A DNA stretch of 64,000 nucleotides from Micromonospora sp. CB01531. Lineage in GTDB: Bacteria > Actinomycetota > Actinomycetes > Mycobacteriales > Micromonosporaceae. The stretch's first letter is position 1, and every line of letters starts with the position of its first letter. Under the pieces are notes generated by a model. The model made no database searches. It saw only the letters and a list, made by a program, of their open reading frames with translations, and had not been told where the DNA came from. Positions 39,246 to 46,753 of the stretch are shown here, piece by piece. The stretch is taken from contig NZ_LWLS01000057.1 in assembly GCF_001905095.1 (NCBI RefSeq), positions 97,217 through 161,216 of the forward strand, given 5' to 3'. A program made the translations under genes and the position numbers.

Positions 39246-39799
39246 GACTGTCTCCTCAACAGGGGGTGGCAGGGACGGGAGACGAAGCACCACCAGCCCT
39301 GGACGCCTGTCCGCTGGTGGTGTTCGTCGTGTCTACTGGCACCGCCGAGAGGGCGGCCGACGCCGGAGGGCGGAATCGTGGTCTTGCCACTTCCCGCCGA
39401 TGGGTCATGTCCTTTCACGCGCTCGTGAACTCGGTGATGAGGCCCGGCACGGGTGGGGAGCCTGGGATATCGGCATCCGGCGGGTTGCCGCAGGCTGCCC
39501 CCACCCATGAAGGTGTGCGAATCCGGGCCATCTTGGACGGCAGGTGAGGCCGTGCTGGGCCGCTCAGCGGATTCGGGGAACCGGCATGGCGGCCGGTGCG
39601 ATTGAGAGCCGGCGGGACGTGGCCCGCATCAGCGGCAGGAAGGCCGCTCGGCGTCTCCGGCGTCGAGTCCAGCGATCCGGCAGGAAGGCCGCGCTGGTGT
39701 CCTCGACGACGGCCAGAGTAGCACCGGGTACCGACACGTCAACCCGCCGTGACTCCGCTTCACTGATTGGCGAGCCCGCTCTACTTCCGGGTCTGAGTG
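39246..39799. other. non-coding region upstream of rep
   Basis: 554 bases with no convincing gene. It holds an inverted repeat CACCACCAGC (39288-39297) / GCTGGTGGTG (39313-39322) close to the rep ribosome site, a possible operator or leader hairpin. It also holds two copies of GGCAGGAAGGCCGC around 39634 and 39678. Promoters for rep are expected here. Confidence 0.4.
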
Positions 39800-40312
39800 T
39801 CAGCAGACGCACTCGAAGGACAAGCCGCTACTCGCTGGGGTCGCGATCCAGGCTGCCCGGACAGGAGCATGCCGTTGCGTCTCCGCCCAGGTATCCGCCA
39901 GCGCTGCGGCGCGTAGCGGCCCGGTGGGAGGGAACCTGAACCCCGTGTCATGGACGTCGAGACAGTCAAGGCCGATCAGATCGGGCTCATCGTCGAAGGC
40001 CATCTCGAGGTCGAGCTGCCATAGTTCGGGCTGCCAGTAGGGATCGTCATGGTCACCGACATCAGCGATGGCCAACTGTCGGGTGAAGGTCAGAATCAGG
40101 CGGTTGTCACTCCAGGACCGTCGGCCCCACTGGATGATGAAGCCATCAGCATCGGAGTTCGGAGTCGAGTCGATGCCGTCGATGTCCAGTTGCAGGAACT
40201 CAGCGAACCCGCCCCATGCCGCCTCGACATCGGTCACAGAGTCCTGCTCGACGCCGTGCCGCCGCAGGATCTGCGCGAACACGTCAGCGCTGGTCCGCCA
40301 AGGGATGTGCAT
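39800..40312 (-). CDS. hypothetical protein, 170 residues
   Basis: Begins MHIPWRTSADVFAQILRRHG and includes AAWGGFAEFLQLDIDGIDS and DADGFIIQWGRRSWSDNRLI. It is acidic and Trp-rich, with no signal or membrane segment. Amino-acid composition and an uninterrupted frame support a real gene, but I do not recognise the family. It lies in the element and reads toward attL, like rep. Confidence 0.6.
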   Translation of the reverse strand: MHIPWRTSADVFAQILRRHGVEQDSVTDVEAAWGGFAEFLQLDIDGIDSTPNSDADGFIIQWGRRSWSDNRLILTFTRQLAIADVGDHDDPYWQPELWQLDLEMAFDDEPDLIGLDCLDVHDTGFRFPPTGPLRAAALADTWAETQRHAPVRAAWIATPASSGLSFECVC

Positions 40313-40402
40313 GTGACCAGCATGCCCTGACGGAGCAGCCCGGCTTCCGGCCCGGCTGCCGGCTGCCGGCCGGTGTGGGAGGACTTTCTGTACGTCTATC
40401 AA

Positions 40403-40425
40403 GTGCGGCCCTTGACGGGCCGCAC
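40403..40425. other. strong hairpin upstream of the 170-residue gene
   Basis: GTGCGGCCC and GGGCCGCAC form a perfect 9-bp stem with a five-base loop. It may be a terminator, attenuator or single-strand origin feature. Confidence 0.35.
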
Positions 40426-41041
40426 GCGCCGCCGCCTGGGCGCGCGCCGGCCGCTGCCGCTGTCGCTCTGCGGCCGTCACGCCTGACGCCCGGCGGCTGG
40501 CGCGGAGAGCGGGGAGCCCGGGGCCGCCGCAGACGGTAGCGCCGAGAGCGGTTGAGGTTCGTGGGCCGGCAGCCGGCCGCGCCGCGCCCGAGCGACGCGG
40601 CGCAGGGAAGGGCACGCTGGTTCCGCGCGGCGGGTCGCGCCGGTCGCCGGGTCGCGGTCAGTGCGCCTCCGGCGGGGGCGCAACGACTCCAGGATGGCCG
40701 GGGCTGCGTCCGCGCGTTGCGGTTCGTGGATGGTTGCGCAGGGCCATCCCGCCAGCCGACGACCCGGGCGAGCCGAGCAGACCACCGCCCGGCCCGCCAG
40801 CGTCCGTACGAGCCGTCAAGGTCCGCTTGACGTGGCGGACCGGGCGGCGGCCCGCTCCCCGGGCGGGCGGGTCGGCGGCACACGGGATGGTAACAGCGCG
40901 CAGTCTGTGGCGTGCCCGATACATGCCCGCGCGTTAGTGACATTGGGTGGTGTTAGTTGGGCTGATTTTGGGGTTTTGAGCGCAGAGCGGGCTTACAAGC
41001 TGTACGGTCAGTAATGGACCGTCCTTAACCGTATGGGGTAA
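40426..41041. other. gene-poor region with sharp base-composition change
   Basis: About 600 bases with no supported gene. Up to about 40880 it is extremely GC-rich and can fold strongly. From about 40930 it turns T-rich. An inverted repeat ACGGTC (41004-41009) / GACCGT (41017-41022) lies just ahead of the next gene and may be an operator. A GTGCCCGAT/ATGCCCG pair lies at 40912-40929. Confidence 0.4.
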
Positions 41042-41341
41042 ATGGTGGCATTTCTCTGGTGGAACAGCAGTGTCCGCGATATCGGGCCGGCAGTCTCCGG
41101 CATCGGTGAGTTGAAGTTTCTCATTGAGAACGCCTTGCGGGACGATTTAGGGTTCCGCGATGTCGCCTCCAGCCCCCTCGATGTCGCTGGCAACAAGGAT
41201 GGCGTCAGGGTTTCTATCGCCCATTTCCAGAAAACGCCCAGCAGTTTTTGGGAGCTTGTCATCGCCGCCGGGGACACCGAGCAGACGAAAGCAACGAACG
41301 AGGCCGTCGTTGAGAGGTTGAAGAAAATTAAGGTGCTTTAG
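41042..41341 (+). CDS. low-GC hypothetical protein, 99 residues
   Basis: MVAFLWWNSSVRDIGPAVSG, then an alpha/beta pattern (ELKFLIENALRDDLGFRDVA; GVRVSIAHFQKTPSSFWELV) and a basic helical tail (VVERLKKIKVL). Base composition is clearly lower in GC than the flanking genes, which points to a different origin. Unknown family. It is the only rightward gene in the middle of the element besides the S1-like one, and is followed by a 15-bp-stem hairpin. Confidence 0.6.
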   Translation: MVAFLWWNSSVRDIGPAVSGIGELKFLIENALRDDLGFRDVASSPLDVAGNKDGVRVSIAHFQKTPSSFWELVIAAGDTEQTKATNEAVVERLKKIKVL

Positions 41342-41417
41342 ATGTTCCTCTCCGTGCTGATGCAGGCGCGGGAGGTGAGTATCAGACGCCGCAAGCGACG
41401 GGCCAGCACGGGCGGGG

Positions 41418-41460
41418 GTGCCGGCTCCGGCCACGACGACGGTCAGGCCGGAGCCGGCAC
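41418..41460 (+). terminator. 15-bp-stem hairpin after the low-GC gene
   Basis: GTGCCGGCTCCGGCC (41418-41432) and GGCCGGAGCCGGCAC (41446-41460) are perfect inverted repeats with a 13-base loop. Confidence 0.6.
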
Positions 41461-41731
41461 ATGCCGTCGGAGGCGGTAGAACGGACGCTCCGCCGACCTC
41501 CGCCGGCCAGTACGAGCGCAGGCTTCGGCGGCTCTCCCACCGGCGTGGGCACTCCAGAAGGCAGAACCTGGGCCACTAACCGAGTGACGACCGGCAAGCA
41601 CCCCGGCGGATAACTACGGACACCCGTGGACCCTCTCCGCACCTCATCGCCCTTGTCGATGCTGGTCGAGCCAACCCGGAAGTTCGTTCGGGACGAAGAG
41701 GTCGGTGGTCGTGCTTCGACCAGGGCGTGAC

Positions 41732-42013
41732 TCAGACGAGTGCTGAGGCAGGCAACCCCGCGTCCTCTGCCTCAGGCCGGACGCGCACCCAGCCAAGCCC
41801 GGCGTCAACGAGCGCTTGTGCTAGCCGCTGCACGAGGAACTGCGCCTGCTGTCCGTCGGTGTCGATTTCTACGTCCAGGTGCCACCGTCCATCGCCCGTG
41901 CCGGCACCCGTGACGCTGCCCTCGTCACCAAGGGTCTGCTCCAAGAGTTCTTCGACGTCGTCTCGATCGACCGCGTCGGGTAGGTGCTGATCTCCGATGA
42001 TTTCGACGAACAT
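41732..42013 (-). CDS. hypothetical protein, 93 residues
   Basis: MFVEIIGDQHLPDAVDRDDV, then EELLEQTLGDEGSVTGAGTG and WHLDVEIDTDGQQAQFLVQR. Acidic, alternating helix and strand, no known motif. The ATG at 42013 follows TATCGT (42021-42026) by seven bases on the minus strand, a leaderless promoter that supports this start over the longer frame. Unknown family. Confidence 0.6.
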   Translation of the reverse strand: MFVEIIGDQHLPDAVDRDDVEELLEQTLGDEGSVTGAGTGDGRWHLDVEIDTDGQQAQFLVQRLAQALVDAGLGWVRVRPEAEDAGLPASALV

Positions 42014-42228
42014 GCAAGGGACGATAGCCGGCACCATGCCGCCGCCGTCCGACAACATCCGTGCCCGCTGCGTGCCCGGCAGGCCGGTCAGTAGGGGTCA
42101 ACAGCGGCGTTTCCGTGTGGTCTCCGTCGCCGGGCCAACGGAAAGCCAGCCTGATCACCAGCACAGATGGAGCCGGCTGCCTCCGAATCAAGGCACCTTC
42201 CAAACTGACCGTGCGAGGATGAGTGGCC

Positions 42229-42537
42229 ATGAGCCCCGACGCCTGGAGCTTGCTCGACGGCAGAGCTGAGCGAGCAAAGCGCTCGTGGCCCGCGATCAAG
42301 TCGGCACTGCCTGTGGGTGCACGAGTCCGCGTGCGGGTGCTCGCGGCGATGACGTTCGGCGTCTTCGTCGAGATCGACGGCCAGCCGGATGCGCTTGGCC
42401 TGCTGGAGATAACCGCGCTCCCGCGCGGCAGCGAGCTTCCAACTGTTGGCGTCTACTTCGATGCGGTCGTGGCCGACCATGCCGCTCACAACTGGCAAGT
42501 GAGACTACGGCCAGCCGAAGTCGAAGCCGGCGGCTGA
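42229..42537 (+). CDS. small S1-like RNA-binding protein
   Basis: 102 residues. Residues about 28-95 fit an S1/OB fold: GARVRVRVLAAMTFGVFVEI, then DGQPDALGLLEITALPRGSE and VGVYFDAVVADHAAHNWQVR. A free S1-type domain suggests single-strand nucleic-acid binding. ATG 42229 is preferred, nine bases after GAGGA; GTG 42223 is an alternative. It is an orphan gene in the element with no obvious partner. Confidence 0.65.
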   Translation: MSPDAWSLLDGRAERAKRSWPAIKSALPVGARVRVRVLAAMTFGVFVEIDGQPDALGLLEITALPRGSELPTVGVYFDAVVADHAAHNWQVRLRPAEVEAGG

Positions 42538-42732
42538 GTGACTAGCTGGGTGACGATCGGGGTGTACTGGACCGGACGTCCGTGGACGACGACGGACACG
42601 AGCGCCAGCGTATGGCGGAGGTCGGCCCAGGTAGAGACGCCCTGGTTGTTGACTGGGGGTCAAGTGCTCCGGCCGGCGCTGGCTACGTCGGCTGGCAGGT
42701 ATCGACCGGGTACCGCGGCCCGGAGGTAGCGT

Positions 42733-43026
42733 CTAGTCCGTTGCGCCGTCGGTGACGTGGACGTGATCAAGGCTGGGGGAGAACTCGGCAACATGGCCGG
42801 GCTTGCCGTGGTGTGGCTTGCTTGGCCGGAACCGACCCCGTGCCAAGGCCCAGTCGTAGCAGCCCTCCCCGAGTGGATATTCGCTAAGGATGCCGGTGAG
42901 GCGGTGCCGAGCCACCCAGGCAAGGCCGTCCTCCCGGGAAGCGAAGACGCCAGACGCGAAGTGCGCCCCATCGCCATGGAAGACCCACACCGTCGGGGAC
43001 GATTGGGCACTCCGGCTGTCGTTCAC
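42733..43026 (-). CDS. small conserved hypothetical protein (DUF7710-like)
   Basis: 97 residues with TVWVFHGDGAHFASGVFASR, DGLAWVARHRLTGILSEYPL, GEGCYDWALARGRFRPSKPH and HVHVTDG. I recall this pattern as a small family of unknown function found in actinobacteria and some immunity-type settings, close to DUF7710; the name is not certain. The GTG at 43026 follows CATACT by six bases. No partner toxin is visible beside it. Confidence 0.65.
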   Translation of the reverse strand: MNDSRSAQSSPTVWVFHGDGAHFASGVFASREDGLAWVARHRLTGILSEYPLGEGCYDWALARGRFRPSKPHHGKPGHVAEFSPSLDHVHVTDGATD

Positions 43027-43193
43027 CGCCGCAGTATGCCAGCCGCCGGAGTGAGGCAGCCAGGAGGCAGCGAAAGCAACAACAACAACCGGTAGCCGAC
43101 GACACGGGACAGCACAGCGGCCATGCTTGACACCACAGAGCAGCGTCCGACAGCACCCAACGGTGGAGCGCATCCGTGTTCACACAGAAGAGG

Positions 43194-43472
43194 TCACTCG
43201 ACGAAGGTGCCATCCGGCTTCATGATCTCGTCGCACACCAGCGGCACGAACGCCGACCAGCCCCCGTCATCCACGGCCACCGACATGCGGACACGCCCAT
43301 CGCCATCATCAAGGGCGTAGCTGACTGCGCTGTACTGCTTGCCATCCTCGCCGACGACCTGGCGTACGTCCTTGTCGTCGAGCATCGCGCGCCACTCGCC
43401 AGAGCCGACGCGTCGCCATTCAGCAAGACGTGCATCGGCAAGCCGCGCTGCTAGCTCCTTGTTCAGTCCCAC
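43194..43472 (-). CDS. hypothetical protein, 92 residues
   Basis: MGLNKELAARLADARLAEWR, then a beta-rich domain (VRQVVGEDGKQYSAVSYALD; DGRVRMSVAVDDGGWSAFVP) and LVCDEIMKPDGTFVE. The GTG start has GAGAGG eight bases upstream. No family recognised. It is same-strand with the gene at 42733 but separated by 167 bases. Confidence 0.6.
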   Translation of the reverse strand: MGLNKELAARLADARLAEWRRVGSGEWRAMLDDKDVRQVVGEDGKQYSAVSYALDDGDGRVRMSVAVDDGGWSAFVPLVCDEIMKPDGTFVE

Positions 43473-43675
43473 GCGCTCAGCCTCTCACCCGGGACGACGG
43501 CCGCCCTCGATCGCGTGCCCGATCCGTGCCCGACGCAGGGGCCAACAGGAGCCATCGCCGCCAATCGTGCCGGCCATAACCGAACGCTCCGTGTTCCTCT
43601 ACCGGGCGATGCGGCTACCCAACGTGTAGATCAATCCGATTCCGAAGCTGATGGTTAGGGTGGCGCCGGCCCGAT

Positions 43676-44977
43676 CTATGGGCCCTCTGGCCGAAAGCCC
43701 CCGGCTAGAGCGGCCTCGCGCAGTTCTTTACGCCGCCCGCCGGCGACGAGGACCTCCGTGATGACCAGGCTGGCACAGATAACCGCCAGCAGGCCGAGCG
43801 CCACTACCGCCGAAAGCTGGCCAGCGGCAGGGATGAGCGCCACCAGCAGCGCTACGGTAATCAATCGCGGCCAGATGACCCGTCCGAGCAGGCGCGTGAT
43901 CCGTAGTTGGAAGCCGGCGTGGGAGAGCAGGAACAGGGCTGCTCCACCGTAGAGGGCGTGGAGCCCCAGGCTCTCCAGTCGCGCGGTCGAATGGTGTAGT
44001 TCGTTGTCTTTGATGATCGTCACCACGTGGTGCAGTCCGAGGGCGAGCAGCATGATGCCGGCGATCATCGGCAGGTGCAGATAGCTGTAGGCGTCGCGGG
44101 CGTAGGCGACCCGGCGCTGGACGGTGTTCTGGCTTAGCGTCCGCTCGGCGGCGATCGCGACGACGTCGAAATAGGTCCAGCCCAATGCGGCGGCGGTGAC
44201 GATGGCGAAGACGAGGGCCGCGATGAGCGATCCAGTCATCGGCACGCCGCTGCTAGTCAGGCCAACCGCTATGAGCGACTCGCCAAGGGCGACGAGCACG
44301 ATGAGGCCGTGCCGCTCCGCCCAGTGTCGGGCCGAGATGATGTGCAACCCCCACGACCGCAGCAGCAGGGCGCGGCCATAGTCGATGATGATGGCGAGCA
44401 TCCAGAGCCCGGTCTGGCTCGCCTTGACCAGCCAGGGGTCGTGGAACAGTCGCTGCGGCACGACGGCGGCGGAGAACAGAAGAACGGAGGCGACAAACAA
44501 TGGCGCGGCGACCAGCAGGACGATGCGCGGCCTCGTGTCTGGAATGGCGTACCAACGCAGTGCCAGATGCACCAGCCGAACGACCACGAAGCACGCGACG
44601 AACACCACCGGGCCGGAGATAGCCGCGCCCGGGAGGCCGGTGAATGCCTGCCGGACTGCCACCGCCATTGCAAGGGTTACCGCCGTCACAAACAGCAGCG
44701 CGATCCGGATCAGCCCGACCCGGGCTTGGAGGCTGTTGCCCAGCCAGGCATAGATGGACCACGTCGACCAGAGCAGGGCCAGCGCAAGCATCCCGTTCAG
44801 CACGCCGTGACTGGTGAAGTCGTCTTCCATCAACGCAACGACCTGGATGAACCCGAGGACGAACACCAGGTCGAAGAAGAGCTCCACGCTGGTTACGCCG
44901 ACGCCCTCGCGTAGCGGTCGAATGCCGCGCGGCGCTCGCGCTGACTTGCCATCGGACGCCCCGTCGTCCTCACTCAC
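43676..44977 (-). CDS. LtrA-family (low temperature requirement A) membrane protein
   Basis: 433 residues with about 12 hydrophobic helices. The family opening is VTSVELFFDLVFVLGFIQVV (about 31-50), followed by WSTWSIYAWLGNSL. A central segment is RHWAERHGLIVLVALGESLI, and YARDAYSYLHLPMIAGIMLL is also typical. The role of LtrA proteins is poorly known. The start is taken at GTG 44977 (or 44980 next to it); the longer frame is low-complexity. It is the largest cargo gene of the element and may be a chromosomal gene captured by it. Confidence 0.85.
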   Translation of the reverse strand: MSEDDGASDGKSARAPRGIRPLREGVGVTSVELFFDLVFVLGFIQVVALMEDDFTSHGVLNGMLALALLWSTWSIYAWLGNSLQARVGLIRIALLFVTAVTLAMAVAVRQAFTGLPGAAISGPVVFVACFVVVRLVHLALRWYAIPDTRPRIVLLVAAPLFVASVLLFSAAVVPQRLFHDPWLVKASQTGLWMLAIIIDYGRALLLRSWGLHIISARHWAERHGLIVLVALGESLIAVGLTSSGVPMTGSLIAALVFAIVTAAALGWTYFDVVAIAAERTLSQNTVQRRVAYARDAYSYLHLPMIAGIMLLALGLHHVVTIIKDNELHHSTARLESLGLHALYGGAALFLLSHAGFQLRITRLLGRVIWPRLITVALLVALIPAAGQLSAVVALGLLAVICASLVITEVLVAGGRRKELREAALAGGFRPEGP

Positions 44978-45257
44978 CACACGACAGAGTGTGGCAGCCG
45001 GCCACACCGAAGATGCCCGAATCACTGATCGCGGTCGACCTCGTCGCCGACGGCCCCCCGCCGGACAGCGCGGGTCGCCCTGGGTCGCCGGCGGAGAGCT
45101 GCCGACAGCAACCCTGACAGCAACCACGCCGGACGGCAGCACACTGACGAGCCCTGGCATGGACGAAACTCCGAGCGTGCAGCCGGTCCCCGACGTGTGC
45201 GGACGCGATGCACAGAGCTTGTACACGAGGCGCCCGGACTCGGCGTATTGCCCGGGC

Positions 45258-45482
45258 CTACCTGGGCAGGGGGTTGGTGACGTACACACCCTTGCCTTGC
45301 CGGCCGTCGATCAGGCCCTCAGCTTTGAGCAGGAGCATGGCAGCGCGGATGACGGTGTTGCTGACCTCGTAGTGCTCGCAGAGGGCAGCGAACGAGGGCA
45401 ACTTGTCGCCCGGCTTTAACTGTCCGGAGCTGATCTGCTCACGGATATCTCGGGCGACCTGCAGGTAGGCAGCTTCAGACAT
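45258..45482 (-). CDS. HTH-only GntR regulator of the element
   Basis: 74 residues, only the winged helix: YLQVARDIREQISSGQLKPG, DKLPSFAALCEHYEVSNTVI, RAAMLLLKAEGLIDGRQGKG. It lacks any ligand-binding domain. Its place near attR, divergent from the tail operon, resembles KorSA-type control of pSAM2-like elements, although KorSA itself is larger. A CCCAGCTTGGCGGC repeat in its leader may be its operator. Confidence 0.8.
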   Translation of the reverse strand: MSEAAYLQVARDIREQISSGQLKPGDKLPSFAALCEHYEVSNTVIRAAMLLLKAEGLIDGRQGKGVYVTNPLPR

Positions 45483-45492
45483 AGGTGGTGCT

Positions 45493-45617
45493 CCCAGCTT
45501 GGCGGCTGGTGCAAGCAGACCACATCACGGGCTCGACTTACAACGCTATGTGTCGTAGCTGTTGACCCTGCGCACATTGCGTCCTAAGTTGCTCGTGGGA
45601 CTACCCAGCTTGGCGGC
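45493..45617. promoter_or_regulatory. 14-bp direct repeats in the GntR/tail-operon gap
   Basis: CCCAGCTTGGCGGC occurs at 45493-45506 and at 45604-45617. One copy precedes the GntR start and the other lies toward the divergent tail operon. They are candidate operators. Confidence 0.4.
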
Positions 45618-45698
45618 CGGGTGTCCTGCCGTGGGTGCCCTGTCTCCGGGCACGGGTGACGGGGTGCCCACGGACCCCAGGCGTCGGCGGGAGGCGCG

Positions 45699-45974
45699 GT
45701 GACCAGACCGAACGATGCGAGTGCTTCGACCGCAGGTGCCGGCTGCGCTGCCCGGGATGCCGGCCATTGGCGGCAGGGGTCGGAGAACAAAGGGCGCGCG
45801 TCCTACGACGAGTACGTCCTGGCGGTAGCGCTCACCCTCGCACGGCGGCACCGGCCGGTCTGGTCCTGGCGGAAGTGGCGGCGGATCTGCCGCTGCGGTG
45901 CCGAGCTGCCATGTCGCGCCCGGCACCGGATTCCGATCAATCGTGGCCACTGGCCAGGAGAGGAGGCGCAGTGA
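45699..45974 (+). CDS. element tail-operon protein 1, hypothetical
   Basis: 91 residues: MTRPNDASASTAGAGCAARD, then YVLAVALTLARRHRPVWSWR and KWRRICRCGAELPCRARHRI. Basic with a Cys cluster. GGGAGG precedes the GTG. It is the first gene of a three-gene coupled operon at the right end of the element, a set often found in actinomycete elements without known role. Confidence 0.65.
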   Translation: MTRPNDASASTAGAGCAARDAGHWRQGSENKGRASYDEYVLAVALTLARRHRPVWSWRKWRRICRCGAELPCRARHRIPINRGHWPGEEAQ

Positions 45975-46150
45975 AAGGCGACCAGGAGCACGCGATCCTG
46001 GCCGTACACGTTCGCGGGCTCGATGGCATGTGCGCCGGCTGTCGTGCCTGGTGGTCGCGGCTGACGCCGTACCCGTGCTGGCAGGTGGAATGGGCAACCA
46101 GCCGGCAGGCCCGGACGATCACCGCTCGCTTCCTGGAGGGTGTGCGGTGA
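45971..46150 (+). CDS. element tail-operon protein 2, 59 residues
   Basis: MKGDQEHAILAVHVRGLDGM, then CAGCRAWWSRLTPYPCWQVE and WATSRQARTITARFLEGVR. It has a CxxC pair that may bind metal. Its GTG overlaps the previous stop (GTGA, 45971-45974), with AGGAGG just upstream. Confidence 0.65.
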   Translation: MKGDQEHAILAVHVRGLDGMCAGCRAWWSRLTPYPCWQVEWATSRQARTITARFLEGVR

Positions 46151-46398
46151 CCACCCACGGCCCGGTCATGCCGACCTGGAGCTGCGGAGGCTGCGACCTG
46201 CCCTGGCCCTGCCCGACCCGTAAGCGGGAGCTACGGGCGGAGTACGCCGATGCTCCGGTGTCGCTGGCCCTCTACCTCGGCTCCTATCTCGTCCAAGCCA
46301 CCGAGGACATGCCGTGGACGCCAGCCGGCGTGCTGCACCGCCGCTTTCTCGGCTGGACCAGGGAGGCCGCTCGGCCGACGCCAGCAGTACAGCAGTGA
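46147..46398 (+). CDS. element tail-operon protein 3 (often mislabelled flavin reductase)
   Basis: 83 residues with VMPTWSCGGCDLPWPCPTRK (CxxC plus Cys) and VSLALYLGSYLVQATEDMPW. Members in actinomycete elements are sometimes called flavin reductase without evidence; a small zinc-binding protein is more likely. Its GTG overlaps the previous stop (GTGA, 46147-46150). The last codons contain the first GTACAGCA arm repeat. Confidence 0.7.
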   Translation: MTTHGPVMPTWSCGGCDLPWPCPTRKRELRAEYADAPVSLALYLGSYLVQATEDMPWTPAGVLHRRFLGWTREAARPTPAVQQ

Positions 46399-46407
46399 TG
46401 TACAGCA
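46387..46407 (+). repeat. right integrase arm-site candidate
   Basis: GTACAGCA at 46387-46394 and 46400-46407, 13 bases apart, in the same orientation and spacing as the left pair. The two 21-base blocks differ at two positions. Confidence 0.6.
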
Positions 46408-46490
46408 ACCGTGCCAGCCGAACCCGGCCGAGAAGCACTTCAGCAGCCCAGATGACCTCGCGCAACACTCCAGCCGACCGGCTCGCCGGC

Positions 46491-46529
46491 AATCCATAGG
46501 TTCAGGGTTCGAGTCCCTGGCGGCCCACT
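46491..46529 (+). repeat. attR, 39-bp copy of the tRNA-Lys 3' half
   Basis: Exact copy of 36141-36179. The bases before it do not complete a tRNA, so this is the integration scar and not a gene. Confidence 0.92.
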
Positions 46530-46698
46530 TTTCATCGCCGGTGAGCTGCAACGACGCCGGAAGAAGATCATCGGGCACAACCGCGGCACAAACTAGCGCT
46601 GATCTTGGCGGCGAGTGTCGCAACTGCTGGACGACGTGCCGAGCCGGGTTCGCGGGAAGATCGCCACCGTAGCCAGCGTCATTGACCGAATGGGGCAA

Positions 46699-46730
46699 AC
46701 GCCGGCCCACCTTCTCCAGTGGGCCGGCGT
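46699..46730 (-). terminator. terminator of the lamin-tail protein gene
   Basis: ACGCCGGCCCAC and GTGGGCCGGCGT form a perfect 12-bp stem with an eight-base loop. It is followed on the minus strand by TTTGCCCC, 24 bases past the stop. Confidence 0.7.
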
Positions 46731-46753
46731 CAAAGCCTGCGGCGGAGGTGTTG

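Larger units (their letters stand above)
36141..46529. mobile_element. integrated AICE-like element in tRNA-Lys, no transfer gene
   Basis: A 10.35-kb element (36141 to 46490 plus the second repeat) bounded by the 39-bp repeats. It carries the signature trio of actinomycete integrative elements, replication initiator, excisionase and tyrosine integrase, coupled and transcribed toward attL. A GntR regulator and a three-gene tail operon sit near attR. It lacks a TraSA/FtsK translocase and a prim-pol gene. Cargo includes an LtrA-type membrane protein and small unknown genes. Integrase is frameshifted, so the element may be stuck. Confidence 0.85.

Noticed and set aside
40284..40943. Several open frames on both strands in the very GC-rich stretch
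   Set aside because: Extreme GC content alone keeps frames open. None has a ribosome site plus plausible composition, so I call the stretch non-coding.
44977..45289. N-terminal extension of the LtrA protein to 45289
   Set aside because: The added residues are Pro/Arg/Ser-rich without family similarity, and the family start is close to 44977.
46491..46529. Possible second tRNA-Lys
   Set aside because: Only the 3' half from the anticodon-loop edge is present. The acceptor 5' strand and D-arm are missing, so it is the attR scar.
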